A stretch of DNA of 64,000 nucleotides from a virus. Of this stretch, positions 1 through 9,471 are shown piece after piece (position 1 is the stretch's first letter; every line of letters begins with the position of its first letter). Location: IMG/VR virus record IMGVR_UViG_3300018080_003823, positions 1-64,000 of that record, one strand, 5' to 3'. The notes under the pieces were generated by a model, which saw nothing but the letters and a program-made list of their open reading frames with translations, was not told where the DNA came from and made no database searches. A program made the position numbers and the translations under genes.

Positions 1-3000
1 CTGGATATCCTACAACAGATGAGTTGTATGTAATAGAGAAATCTGGAGTTCCTCTACAAAATGCTCGTTATGCTAGATTTATAGCTAGTTTTACTTGTCC
101 TACAGAAGTGTACTGGACTGCAGGAAATGATACTACACCTAAAATCACAGAAGTAGTATTAACATATTCAGGCGAATCAAGCTCTAGTAGTAGTTCTCAA
201 TCCAGTTCAAGTAGTTCTAAAAGCTCTAGTAGTAGTTCTAAAAGCTCTAGTAGTAGTTCTAAATCCAGTTCAAGTAGTTCTAAAAGCTCTAGTAGTAGTT
301 CTAAATCAAGTAGCAGCTCGCAGAGTTCTAGTAGCAGTTCACAGAGTTCTAGTAGCAGCTCAGAATCCAGTAGTAGCTCGCAAAGTTCTAGTAGTAGTTC
401 TGAATCTAGTTCTAGTAGCAGTTCAAAATTTAGTTCTAGTAGCTCAAAAAGTTCTAGTAGTAGTTATAAATCTAGCAGTAGTTCTCGATCCAGCTCTAGT
501 AGCTCGCAGAGTTCAAGTAGCTCACAAAGTTCCAGCAGTAGTTCTAAATCTAGTTCGTCTTCGTCTGCATCTTTAGGATATTTAACAATAGCCGTTGTTG
601 GTAACTTTGAAAGTTCTTTAACGGGCAATAGAATTAATTCTCAACAAGACGAAGTAAGTGGTCTTTATTGGAATGAATACCAACAAAGAATTTGGAGTGT
701 AGATGACAGCGGTTTTGTTATGTCCATGGACAGAGACGGATCCAATGACATTGAAGACACTGTTGCTTTTAATGGTTTAGATCTGGAAAATATTACATTT
801 ACTGATGAAGATTCTAACTATCTATATGTTGGAGAAGAAGGGCGAAATGCCGGTTCTATTCCTCCGGCGATTCGAGAATACAATCACGACACACAAACTG
901 CTACTGGTAAAGTCTGGAATACGACTATTTCAACATCTACCAGTGATGGTATGGAAGCATTAGAATTTATACCTATAGATGGACATGAACATGGTGGAGT
1001 ATTTTATGCTGCATGCCAATTCGAAGACACTCTTTATATATATGATGTTAATTTTTCTGTATCTCAAGATATCGAAGAATTAGCTAATGATATAACAATA
1101 ATAGAAAGTAGAACAGATTTATCTGGAATTCATTATGACAGAAATTTTAATCTTCTTTATTGTCAATGGGGATCTTCTAATAAGATATCCGTTCATTCTA
1201 TCGGTAAAGACCCCACGAATCCTGATTTAACTTTAATTGAAGAATTTTCGGATATTGGAGGGACATATGTAGAAGGTATCACTATTATTCCTGATAATAG
1301 TGGATTTTCGAAGAAAATATTAATTGGTGTTGATGATCCCACTGCAGGTGGTGTATATTCTCAAGAATTCACTCAAGGCGGGTCATTTGATGTAGTTTCA
1401 GGTACATATAGCACAGGAACAGTAGTTGAGTTAACGGCATATCCTGATCCGGGATGGCAAGTAAAAGAATGGTCCGGAACGGATAATGATGCCAGTACAT
1501 CAGTTACGAACGAAGTTACAATTACTGGAAGTAACATTGTTACTGTTGAATTCGAAGTAACTTCTTCTAGTAGTTCTCAAAGCTCCAGTAGCAGTAGTAT
1601 CTCTCATTCTAGTTCGAGTAGTTCACAAAGTTCTAGTAGTAGTTCTTTGTCTAGTTCAAGTAGTTCTCAAAGCTCCAGTAGCAGTAGTAGTTCTATATCT
1701 AGTTCAAGTAGTTCGCGCAGTTCTAGTAGTTCGCGCAGTTCTAGTAGTTCTCAAAGTTCTAGTAGCTCTCAATCTAGTTCTAGTAGCTCATTAAATCTAT
1801 ATTACGGAGATGAGTCTGTATCTCACAATATAACTACAGATCGTGTGGTTTTTATTTATAATACGAATATATCTGGATCATTAGAAGTCGCCCAATATTA
1901 CCAAGAAAAACGAAGAATTCCGGTTGATAATTTAATTGGATTAAATATACCTATTCCTGTAGCTGGTAGTAACGGTCTTGAATGTGAATCTCCAATTACA
2001 GAAGAAGATTTTACATATTTTATAGAATTGCCATTGATATCAGAATTAGAAAGATTTGGTGTTGATTTTTCTTCAGATGGAGAAAATCCGATTTGGGTAA
2101 TAATTTTAGGATATGGTATACCATTATCATATGATGATGGCTATGGTAATAATATTGCTATAGCAAGTAGATTGCATAGATTAGGTAAAGATAATAGTAC
2201 TCATGTTCCAAATCATACATTTGATCGTAAAATTTTTCAATTTTTTGATCATAGTGATGCTTCTAATGTTTTCTTAACGGCGATTTTAGATGGACCGAAT
2301 GTGGATTCTGTAAAAACCTTAATTGACAGATCTTTAGATGTCGATAATCAGACTTTTATTACCGGTAAAATTTATGTAGATCCTTACGGCAATAAAGTTT
2401 CATCTGATGATTTGGATTATCAAGATGATATTTTGGATTTTGCAAATAATGATATTCTTAATTTGGGGTTAGATGGTATTATAACAGTGGATGTTGATAG
2501 CCCTTATCAGGAGCCAACTGTATCTACTTTAACGCAAGATTCATTTTATTGGGGTTGGTTTAATCCCACGTTCTCCAAATCTTTATTCAGCAATCAAAAT
2601 GAACGAAGAGTTTTTCTGTATAATGCAGATGATAGGTCTGCATGTAATATTCATTATTATGACGATATTAATTCGTCACCATTTGATGAGAATGGAAGTG
2701 ATTATTGGTGTAATTTAGCGATAAACGTTCCTTCTGGCTACGCTTCATGTGCAGGCTCTGTAGGAGAAGTGGGATCTGACTCTTATTTGCGTCCAGTTCC
2801 GTTTTTCAGGGCATTACATCAAGGAGCTACTCTTGGAGAGGCGTTTTTATTTGCTTCTCGATATGTAAGTTGTAGTACAGTTCTTATTGGTGATCCTTTG
2901 ATGGTGGTGAATTTTCCGTCGAATTTACCATCAGATCAAAATACTTCATATACATTAATACCAAATAATGAGGTTATACTAAGAATAAAACAGAATATAG

Positions 3001-3671
3001 AATCATCATTAGGCTGGGGATTACGTCAATCTCGTTTGTTGGAAGATGTAAAAGAAAGTGTATATATTAGTGCGGATATGGATGAAGAAATAAAGCTTTT
3101 AAATCCTATTAATATGTGGTTAAATAGTAAAAATTCATCATCGCAATATAATTTATATTATTCATTAGTATCAACTTGGCTCCAATACATATTACAAACT
3201 ACTAACACGGCCTTATCTGATTGGCTAGAGTCCAATGATCAAAAAATAACAAGATATTTGAAAAATGTAATAAATCAAACTGGTACTCAGCCAATAGATG
3301 ATGATTATATTTATCCCACTGGCTGGTGGTCATTTGAGTTTGAATATACTCATCCTTTATTAAGTTTGGATAATATTTTCTTTCATTTAGAAGTATCTAG
3401 AAATTCAGATTTTAGTGATTTAGTAGTTGATTTAACTACCACAACTAATGTATCAGGATGGAAATACGAAGTCAATCCTTATGTATTTATGCCAATGCTT
3501 GATACTGGTCTTTTAGCTAGTTTTAGTGGCAGAAGAATTCGTTTTGAGTCTCCTGTAGACAATTATTTACAGACAACCGAAGTTTACTATATAAGATGGA
3601 CTCCTACTGACGTAGATGGATTGCCATTTTTAGTGGTGTCTGATATTCAAACTATGGTGATTTCAACATGA
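1..3671 (+). CDS. Serine-rich multidomain virion/adhesin-like protein (5' partial)
   Basis: The reading frame is open from base 3, so the gene starts upstream of the window; it ends at TGA 3669-3671. Two long linkers of five to six Ser interrupted by K, Q, E or R lie at about 176-570 and 1562-1790. Between them is a predicted beta-propeller resembling SdiA-regulated/phytase-like esterase domains (about 575-1370), then a short module like divergent InlB B-repeats (GWQVKEWSG). After the second linker comes a region resembling family TIGR03790 (about 1795-2920), followed by an unrecognised C-terminal domain. I infer an extracellular or virion-surface protein with domains on flexible stalks. The position directly before the terminase fits a structural role, but no enzymatic activity can be claimed. 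Confidence 0.75.
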   Translation, partial: GYPTTDELYVIEKSGVPLQNARYARFIASFTCPTEVYWTAGNDTTPKITEVVLTYSGESSSSSSSQSSSSSSKSSSSSSKSSSSSSKSSSSSSKSSSSSSKSSSSSQSSSSSSQSSSSSSESSSSSQSSSSSSESSSSSSSKFSSSSSKSSSSSYKSSSSSRSSSSSSQSSSSSQSSSSSSKSSSSSSASLGYLTIAVVGNFESSLTGNRINSQQDEVSGLYWNEYQQRIWSVDDSGFVMSMDRDGSNDIEDTVAFNGLDLENITFTDEDSNYLYVGEEGRNAGSIPPAIREYNHDTQTATGKVWNTTISTSTSDGMEALEFIPIDGHEHGGVFYAACQFEDTLYIYDVNFSVSQDIEELANDITIIESRTDLSGIHYDRNFNLLYCQWGSSNKISVHSIGKDPTNPDLTLIEEFSDIGGTYVEGITIIPDNSGFSKKILIGVDDPTAGGVYSQEFTQGGSFDVVSGTYSTGTVVELTAYPDPGWQVKEWSGTDNDASTSVTNEVTITGSNIVTVEFEVTSSSSSQSSSSSSISHSSSSSSQSSSSSSLSSSSSSQSSSSSSSSISSSSSSRSSSSSRSSSSSQSSSSSQSSSSSSLNLYYGDESVSHNITTDRVVFIYNTNISGSLEVAQYYQEKRRIPVDNLIGLNIPIPVAGSNGLECESPITEEDFTYFIELPLISELERFGVDFSSDGENPIWVIILGYGIPLSYDDGYGNNIAIASRLHRLGKDNSTHVPNHTFDRKIFQFFDHSDASNVFLTAILDGPNVDSVKTLIDRSLDVDNQTFITGKIYVDPYGNKVSSDDLDYQDDILDFANNDILNLGLDGIITVDVDSPYQEPTVSTLTQDSFYWGWFNPTFSKSLFSNQNERRVFLYNADDRSACNIHYYDDINSSPFDENGSDYWCNLAINVPSGYASCAGSVGEVGSDSYLRPVPFFRALHQGATLGEAFLFASRYVSCSTVLIGDPLMVVNFPSNLPSDQNTSYTLIPNNEVILRIKQNIESSLGWGLRQSRLLEDVKESVYISADMDEEIKLLNPINMWLNSKNSSSQYNLYYSLVSTWLQYILQTTNTALSDWLESNDQKITRYLKNVINQTGTQPIDDDYIYPTGWWSFEFEYTHPLLSLDNIFFHLEVSRNSDFSDLVVDLTTTTNVSGWKYEVNPYVFMPMLDTGLLASFSGRRIRFESPVDNYLQTTEVYYIRWTPTDVDGLPFLVVSDIQTMVIST

Positions 3672-4054
3672 CAGACGAAAAAATGATTTTTTATTCAGAT
3701 TATTTTGCATACATTGCAGAAGCAGGACTCAATAGATCTAGAGCAATTTTTCCTGCTATCGCAACTAGTGTTTCTGCTGATACTTCTACAATTGTTAACC
3801 CAGTTAATGCTGATTCTGCTATAAAAAACCTAAGTAATAAATTAGAGACAAGTTACGAGTGGTTTTGGAGTGATGCTCAGAATACTACACCTATGCAACG
3901 ATCATTTATTGGTTTAAGTGAATATATTAGAAAGAAAAGCGGACTAGAAGTTGAAGACTATTTGACTCAAGAAGGCATACAGGTGGAATCAACTTATGCG
4001 CAAATACATAACATTTTTGAAGAAACTGATATAAGTACTGGAAATGTGAAGTAA
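3668..4054 (+). CDS. Hypothetical protein upstream of terminase
   Basis: A 128-aa soluble, acidic protein whose ATG overlaps the preceding stop (ATGA), indicating translational coupling. It ends two bases before the terminase start. Its length and its position just before terL would suit a small terminase or head-assembly factor, but I see no helix-turn-helix or other family motif, so that role is only a guess from position. Confidence 0.7.
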   Translation: MTDEKMIFYSDYFAYIAEAGLNRSRAIFPAIATSVSADTSTIVNPVNADSAIKNLSNKLETSYEWFWSDAQNTTPMQRSFIGLSEYIRKKSGLEVEDYLTQEGIQVESTYAQIHNIFEETDISTGNVK

Positions 4055-4055
4055 C

Positions 4056-6398
4056 ATGAAACAAAATAGTAATATTAGTAAAGGTGATGATATAGCGGAT
4101 TTAATGGATAAGATTCGTTACGAAGTAAAAGCCCAATCTGGAGAACAATATATTCCAGATTTTATTGAATTTTGTGAGTCTAAATCATATCTTAATCTTC
4201 CTAGCAAAAATGTCCATCTATATCCAATGCAAAGAACCACTTTAAAGTGTTTCTATCGAGGACAACCTGGAAATGAGAATCTCCGGCTTACTGAAGATGA
4301 AATACAGTTGCTTTATTCTAACAAACTGGACAATGTTTTAGAGAAATATAATAGTAATTGCCTTTTTAGAGATTTAGTATTAGTTCTTGGTCGTAGATGT
4401 ATTAGTGGAGATACATTAATTTTTGATGCTAATACAGGAGAATCTAAAAGCATTCAAGAGTGGCATAAGATTGGGGAAAAATTTACTGTATGGGCATGGA
4501 ATGAAGAATTGTCACAGTTTGAAAAACATTTAGCAGAACCTATAGATCAAGGCGAAAGAGAATGTTTACGAGTTACTTTAGAAAATTCAGATTATGTAGA
4601 TTGCACACCCAATCATCCATTGTTGACTGTTGATGGTTGGGTTAATACAGAAGAATTAAAACCAGGCGATGAAATAGCTCAGAACAATTACGTACAAACT
4701 CCAAATTCTCAACCTAAAAGACCAATAGAATTTACAAAGATACAAACTATAGAACATATTGGAATAAAAAATACATATGACTTATCTATAATACACGAAG
4801 AGGTTAACAAGGAAACTTGTTGTAACTTCATGATTCATAATGGCTTACAAATGCATAATAGCGGTAAAGATTTTATGGTTTCATTGATTGCTTTGTATGA
4901 AGCAATGAGACTTTTAGAAATGCCTGGAGGGAGTCCATTTAAGTATTATAATCTCGCTGAAGGAAATCCAATTTTTATCTTAACAGTTGCTACGTCTTCT
5001 GACCAGGCTCGTATTTTGTTTACTGAAATTAAAGAAAAAATGATGTCGTCAGATTATTTTAAAGATAAAATTGGATTTGTAGAAGCTGATAGAATCTATC
5101 TTCTTACTCCTCAAGATAAACACAAAAATAAATCCATATTAGATAGTGGAGTTGAAAATGTTGCTGCTCGTACTAAGGGGAGCGTTGTTATTATGTCTGG
5201 ACATAGTAATAGTGAATCATTGTTAGGTAAACGTATTTACACTCTTTTATTGGACGAAGTTGCATCTTTTAAAAGTACGGGTGGATCGACTTCTGGTGAT
5301 CGTATTTATTCTGCTCTAACTCCAGCTACTGCAGACTTTCAAAGATTAACTGGAGAATTAGACGACAAAGGTAATCCAGTTAAAGTGCGTGATTCTAAAG
5401 TGATTAGTATTTCTTCGCCAAGATCAGAAGAGGGGAAATTATTTCAACTATATAAAACTGCACATGAAGATCCATTTAGATTAGCAGTTAAGTTACCCAC
5501 TTGGAAAGTAAATACTGCATTTTCTGAAGATTCTTTGCGTATGGAATTTAAACATATGAGTCCTGATGAGTGGAACATGGAGTTTGGAGCTGAATTCTCA
5601 GGAACTGCTGGAGAAAAATTCATTGCTGACCATTATGTAGATGAAGCCGTTGAAATTGGAGCAGAATTAAATTTACAGCAACGAACGTGTGGCGTGCCTG
5701 GTATGATTTATTATGCTCATTTAGATCCTGCTGCAACCAGTCATAATTATGCTTTAATTGTATTACATGTAGAACAAAGAGTTCGGTTAGCAGAGCGTGA
5801 AGGACGAGTCATAAAAGAAAAAACAAAAATGTTTGTAATTGACCATATTATGGCATGGGAACCTATAGCAGGTAAAGCGATTAATGTGTTTGAAGTAGAT
5901 AAATACATTACTGATTTAGCCAAGGTGTTTAGATTTGCTATGGTTTCTTATGATAATTGGAATTCTCAATCTAGTGTTCAAAAATTACGAAGAAAAGGTA
6001 TTCCTACTAAAATTACTCCTTTCCGCAAACAATATAAAATGTCCATTTATGATAATTTGCATTATTTGTTGGTTAATCATCAGTTAGCTTTACCTCCTAA
6101 GGGACCTTATGCTCAATCTATGATAATGGAGTTAAAATGCCTAAAAAGAATTTACACTCCTGTCGGCTTTAAAATACAACCTAATTTAGAAGCTCAGAAA
6201 ACCACTGATGATTTATGTGATTGTGTTGCAGGTGCTTGTGCAATAGCTGTTGAAAATATATATACGGGATATCCTCAATCTACTACAGTCAATATGCCGC
6301 ATTCTCCTACATTGGGATCAAATCAGTCGTGGCAGATAGGACAAGGGGTATACAATGACTCACAATGGCGATTCATGAATAAAAAGTTTGGCTACTAG
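4056..6398 (+). CDS. terL: Terminase large subunit (precursor with intein)
   Basis: DNA-packaging motor ATPase and headful nuclease. The 780-aa precursor contains a 154-aa intein (residues 115-268). After removal the P-loop reads LGRR-SGKD (precursor 111-114 joined to 269-272). Walker B is LLLDEV (D400, E401) and the coupling motif is ISSPRS near 453-457. The C-terminal RNase H-like nuclease shows acidic residues in HLDPA (D557), SYDNW (D633) and TTDDL (D718/D719). The spliced protein is 626 aa, a usual length for large-phage terminases. The gene ends with TAG, followed by 22 sense codons before TAA. Motifs and gene order make the assignment secure. Confidence 0.95.
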   Translation: MKQNSNISKGDDIADLMDKIRYEVKAQSGEQYIPDFIEFCESKSYLNLPSKNVHLYPMQRTTLKCFYRGQPGNENLRLTEDEIQLLYSNKLDNVLEKYNSNCLFRDLVLVLGRRCISGDTLIFDANTGESKSIQEWHKIGEKFTVWAWNEELSQFEKHLAEPIDQGERECLRVTLENSDYVDCTPNHPLLTVDGWVNTEELKPGDEIAQNNYVQTPNSQPKRPIEFTKIQTIEHIGIKNTYDLSIIHEEVNKETCCNFMIHNGLQMHNSGKDFMVSLIALYEAMRLLEMPGGSPFKYYNLAEGNPIFILTVATSSDQARILFTEIKEKMMSSDYFKDKIGFVEADRIYLLTPQDKHKNKSILDSGVENVAARTKGSVVIMSGHSNSESLLGKRIYTLLLDEVASFKSTGGSTSGDRIYSALTPATADFQRLTGELDDKGNPVKVRDSKVISISSPRSEEGKLFQLYKTAHEDPFRLAVKLPTWKVNTAFSEDSLRMEFKHMSPDEWNMEFGAEFSGTAGEKFIADHYVDEAVEIGAELNLQQRTCGVPGMIYYAHLDPAATSHNYALIVLHVEQRVRLAEREGRVIKEKTKMFVIDHIMAWEPIAGKAINVFEVDKYITDLAKVFRFAMVSYDNWNSQSSVQKLRRKGIPTKITPFRKQYKMSIYDNLHYLLVNHQLALPPKGPYAQSMIMELKCLKRIYTPVGFKIQPNLEAQKTTDDLCDCVAGACAIAVENIYTGYPQSTTVNMPHSPTLGSNQSWQIGQGVYNDSQWRFMNKKFGY
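4398..4859 (+). mobile_element. Mini-intein in the terminase P-loop
   Basis: A 154-aa intein runs from Cys (TGT at 4398) to the terminal HN (AAT at 4857-4859), followed by Ser as the +1 extein residue. Block A is CISGDTLIF, block B is CTPNHPLL with the TxxH signature, block F is NTYDLSI, and the end is QMHN. There is no LAGLIDADG or HNH endonuclease, so it is a mini-intein that is probably immobile on its own. Insertion splits the Walker A motif, so the packaging ATPase should be inactive until splicing. Confidence 0.93.
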
Positions 6399-6421
6399 AA
6401 GGAATTATGCACTGTGATACG

Positions 6422-6427
6422 TATAAT
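6422..6427 (+). promoter_or_regulatory. Possible -10 promoter element (TATAAT)
   Basis: TATAAT lies 38 bases upstream of the ATG at 6460, in the short gap after the terminase gene. No convincing -35 hexamer is visible at 16-18 bases. Confidence 0.3.
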
Positions 6428-6459
6428 TAGTGTTGAAATTCTTTCTCTTGGAGATAGAC

Positions 6460-7146
6460 ATGTTTAATATGCAGAAACGCAAACGTACAATAGCTCAACA
6501 AATACAGGAAAAATATAACCAGGAAAACAAACTTGGCCCAAAATCTGATGAAAATCCATCTATTCCGGAAAAAAAGTTTCCTCATCGTGATGGATTTGAG
6601 CAAACTATAACAGAAGACCAGTTGAGTTCAGAACAAAAATTAACGGATTCTACAACAGCTCAGGTAGTTGAGAAAGAGTTAGAATCCGCTTCATCACCGT
6701 TGGTAGATCATCGCAGTGATGCAGCCGAATTGTCCGTTCCACCTATTAACGCAATAGTAGAACAAATTCGTCAAAAACGTTCAGCTGATTACATAGAAGA
6801 TAAAGATCCTCATTGGAGTCATACATTTAATGAGAAAAAACAACAGGGTTCTCTTCCTAAGTGGAAAAAGAATGCGCCCCAACATGATAAACCTGTCTTA
6901 AATAATGACCCTCAGCGTTTTTCAACAACGAAAAATGATATTAAACCTTTGATCGGCAACATTACAACTGCTGATGTTGATAAAGTAGCTCATGGTATCA
7001 AGACGGGACGTTCTGCTGATTATGATACTGCCATGTTGGCTATTTTGCGACTCGCTAACGATGAAAGACGCGAGTTAACAGAGATAGAACGACGAACAAT
7101 TGTAGATTTAAAAATTGCCAGAACTAACAAATTAATGGGAACATGA
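6460..7146 (+). CDS. Hypothetical hydrophilic head-module protein
   Basis: A 228-aa highly charged protein rich in Lys, Glu and Gln with a basic N-terminus (QKRKRT). I choose the ATG at 6460 because TTGGAG sits six bases before it; an in-frame GTG at 6430 would add ten residues without a good ribosome site. The sequence looks largely disordered apart from a helical C-terminal third. Family not recognised. The position between terminase and portal suggests a head or connector accessory factor. Confidence 0.7.
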   Translation: MFNMQKRKRTIAQQIQEKYNQENKLGPKSDENPSIPEKKFPHRDGFEQTITEDQLSSEQKLTDSTTAQVVEKELESASSPLVDHRSDAAELSVPPINAIVEQIRQKRSADYIEDKDPHWSHTFNEKKQQGSLPKWKKNAPQHDKPVLNNDPQRFSTTKNDIKPLIGNITTADVDKVAHGIKTGRSADYDTAMLAILRLANDERRELTEIERRTIVDLKIARTNKLMGT

Positions 7147-7655
7147 TAACTATAATTAGTAAACAAATTATAGCCTTACGGGGCTCTCCTAGGATATATC
7201 AAGAACCATTTGATCGTCTTCAAGAGTGGTTAAGTGGAACTAATCCTATGTCTTCTTCTACTAAAAATCATGATAGTGGGAAACGTCGAGAAGTATTCCC
7301 GGATCTTTCTCCTGCAGGACCTGAAGAGATTTCTAAGGGACAAGGTAATAAAGGCGCTCATGATAACGTAGGATCAGGGTACGATAAAGATGTTGATTTA
7401 TTTGGGGGTCGAGCTGATGATGAGACCGGTCCTGGGAACAATCGTAATTCTGACCCTGAGCAAACTTTTACAGATCATATGACATCAGATTTGGCATTTA
7501 AAAACGATTATGATACATCAAGTACTTTAAGTCCATTAAATGAAGAAAGCCGTAAGCGAGATCGTAATTCTAATAATTATCTCATGAGTCTGCAACGACG
7601 TCCAAAAGTACAACCAAAAAGAGTTGCTTCTTGGAAACACACTTTCTTGGCGTAA
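7143..7655 (+). CDS. Hypothetical protein
   Basis: A 170-aa protein starting at an ATG that overlaps the previous stop (ATGATAA). The middle is rich in Gly, Asp and Asn and looks disordered. The C-terminus (VASWKHTFLA) resembles a WSHTF segment of the preceding protein, hinting at a shared short motif in the two products. Family not recognised. Confidence 0.6.
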   Translation: MITIISKQIIALRGSPRIYQEPFDRLQEWLSGTNPMSSSTKNHDSGKRREVFPDLSPAGPEEISKGQGNKGAHDNVGSGYDKDVDLFGGRADDETGPGNNRNSDPEQTFTDHMTSDLAFKNDYDTSSTLSPLNEESRKRDRNSNNYLMSLQRRPKVQPKRVASWKHTFLA

Positions 7656-7671
7656 TAGTTAAAATTTTTGG

Positions 7672-7677
7672 TATAAT
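7672..7677 (+). promoter_or_regulatory. Possible -10 promoter element (GGTATAAT)
   Basis: TATAAT lies 36 bases upstream of the ATG at 7708, in the gap between two genes. No strong -35 is visible. Confidence 0.35.
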
Positions 7678-7707
7678 GAACTTGTAATTGCTTAAAGGAG
7701 CATGAAT

Positions 7708-8547
7708 ATGATAGTAATTAAAGGAACGGATAAAATTAAAGGCGTTTTAGATCTTAATGATGTGGGACTGCAAATAAAAGCGGGTGATACATTTTCTCTT
7801 TCTGGAGATCAATTTTATAAACACGGGGTACAAGTTGCTCTTAAAATGAAATTCATTACTTATACCAATAATAATGTTCCAGATCCAGAATCAGATACCA
7901 TTGTTGAATTACGAAATATTTATGACAGATCTATTACTATTAATGCAATAGATTCTGATGTGCGTCCTGGACAGACGTTTGGTATTTCTGAAGAATTAAT
8001 AAATAATGCTGATATTCAGGGAGCACTAGCAAAGGGTATGCTTGAGATTGTATCGACCATTAGATCATCAGAATCAGATATGGAATCTGATATAGAAATA
8101 GGTGGATTGTTTGATGAGGCTATTCCTGGTCCTATACCTCCGATACGAGAAGAAGCATCAATATTAGAATATAAGACTGACGATGATATGCTTGAAACTA
8201 ACGACGAATTAAATTCTCCTAATGTCATTGAAGAAGAGCCTGCCAATATAATAGATAACGAAGATCCAGACCCTGTGACTAAATTAGATGTTCCTGATCC
8301 TAAGAAGAAATCAGTAGTTTGGAACCCAAATAAAGATCCTATTCCCCATACTCGCAATAAAATGGATTCAGTAGGTGCTAGAAAAGGAGAAATTGGAGAA
8401 GTTGATCCATTAATAGAATCTGATGTGAATTTAGGGGATGAAATCTCATTTGTAGACAATGAGCAGGATAAACAAAAACAAGAGTCTCATCCTATTTTAA
8501 AAGATAAACCTCAGAAAGATAATAATGACGAGCTTGATTTCATCTAA
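7708..8547 (+). CDS. Hypothetical protein with two similar N-terminal domains
   Basis: A 279-aa protein. The ATG at 7708 is seven bases after AAGGAG; the ATG at 7702 is too close to that site. Residues 1-50 and about 65-115 look like two copies of one small beta-rich domain: each has a hydrophobic strand, a GDTFSLS or GQTFGIS segment, and an ALxxxM helix. The rest is acidic and probably disordered. Family not recognised; likely a virion or assembly component from position. Confidence 0.7.
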   Translation: MIVIKGTDKIKGVLDLNDVGLQIKAGDTFSLSGDQFYKHGVQVALKMKFITYTNNNVPDPESDTIVELRNIYDRSITINAIDSDVRPGQTFGISEELINNADIQGALAKGMLEIVSTIRSSESDMESDIEIGGLFDEAIPGPIPPIREEASILEYKTDDDMLETNDELNSPNVIEEEPANIIDNEDPDPVTKLDVPDPKKKSVVWNPNKDPIPHTRNKMDSVGARKGEIGEVDPLIESDVNLGDEISFVDNEQDKQKQESHPILKDKPQKDNNDELDFI

Positions 8548-8725
8548 AATTCTCGATCTCGAAAGTCCTAATCACTGGATTTATGTTTTTGCAAAACTTA
8601 ATCCAAAGGAGAAAAGCTTTTTGAAGAGGTATTATTCCACATTGTATCCACGGGATTATGTTAAAAAGCTTGTAGCTTATCTGGAAAATAATGTTCAATT
8701 TAAAGAGTCACAACACAACGGATGA
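8525..8725 (+). CDS. Small hypothetical protein
   Basis: A 66-aa helical, basic protein overlapping the end of the preceding gene by 23 bases and the start of the next by 35. No family recognised. The double overlap is typical of a compact phage operon. Confidence 0.55.
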   Translation: MTSLISSKILDLESPNHWIYVFAKLNPKEKSFLKRYYSTLYPRDYVKKLVAYLENNVQFKESQHNG

Positions 8726-9449
8726 GTCAGACATTCTCAGGTATGAGTTAGAGAAATGTGATATTATTCCGACCAAACAAGGATATTGGGTTGAAATAGG
8801 TGATGAAACATTAGATTTCTCATCTTTGCAGGATGCTAAAAAACATATATTGCGTGGCATTGAGGAAATTCGAGAACAATTATGGGAGTCCTGGAAGGAT
8901 CTTGCTCAATTATCTATCCGAATTAGTGATGAACCAGGTCACAATTCAGGCAGCCTAAATAATATTCTTTTTTTAAATGCTTCAAAAAAATCATTTTCAC
9001 TCTCTCTGCTGTTCACTGACTTAGATTTTGCACACGATCAACTGCTTGCTCTTTTGGACACAGATATAAAAACAGTTGATAATTATCTTGTTAAACAATT
9101 TAATTTAGAGTATTTTAAAATTCGTTCTATGCATCGTTTGATTATGTCTGAGATGTACAGATGTATGCTAATTGATCGATATTTAACAAAATGTGCTCAG
9201 ATCTCTGGACCGTGGGCTAATTTAGACTTGCCTATAAAGGAGAGAGTATGGGACTGGAACGAAGGTGAAGATTCATATTTTAAAGATCGTCAAGATTCTA
9301 GACGTAATCAGATAAGATATAATCCCGAAAATGCTACTAGTTCGGGATTTTATTTTGTTTGGAATGATCTTACCAGAGATCCGTATAAATTTACAGACAT
9401 GAAGGAACAGTCTCCTTATAAATCCAGAAGACAACTACTAATTCCTTGA
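8691..9449 (+). CDS. Hypothetical protein
   Basis: A 252-aa mostly helical soluble protein containing many aromatic residues, starting MFNLKSHN inside the preceding ORF. A similar start (MFNLEKHN) is seen in the gene at 16127, which may be a short shared virion motif. Family not recognised. Confidence 0.65.
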   Translation: MFNLKSHNTTDESDILRYELEKCDIIPTKQGYWVEIGDETLDFSSLQDAKKHILRGIEEIREQLWESWKDLAQLSIRISDEPGHNSGSLNNILFLNASKKSFSLSLLFTDLDFAHDQLLALLDTDIKTVDNYLVKQFNLEYFKIRSMHRLIMSEMYRCMLIDRYLTKCAQISGPWANLDLPIKERVWDWNEGEDSYFKDRQDSRRNQIRYNPENATSSGFYFVWNDLTRDPYKFTDMKEQSPYKSRRQLLIP

Positions 9450-9471
9450 TAAGCCAATAGAGGATCTAATA

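Noticed and set aside
176-570. The Ser-codon repeats as a CRISPR array or DNA tandem repeat with its own function
   Set aside because: Spacing is irregular, the frame is maintained and all changes are synonymous Ser codons or single K/Q/E/R residues, so it is a protein linker.
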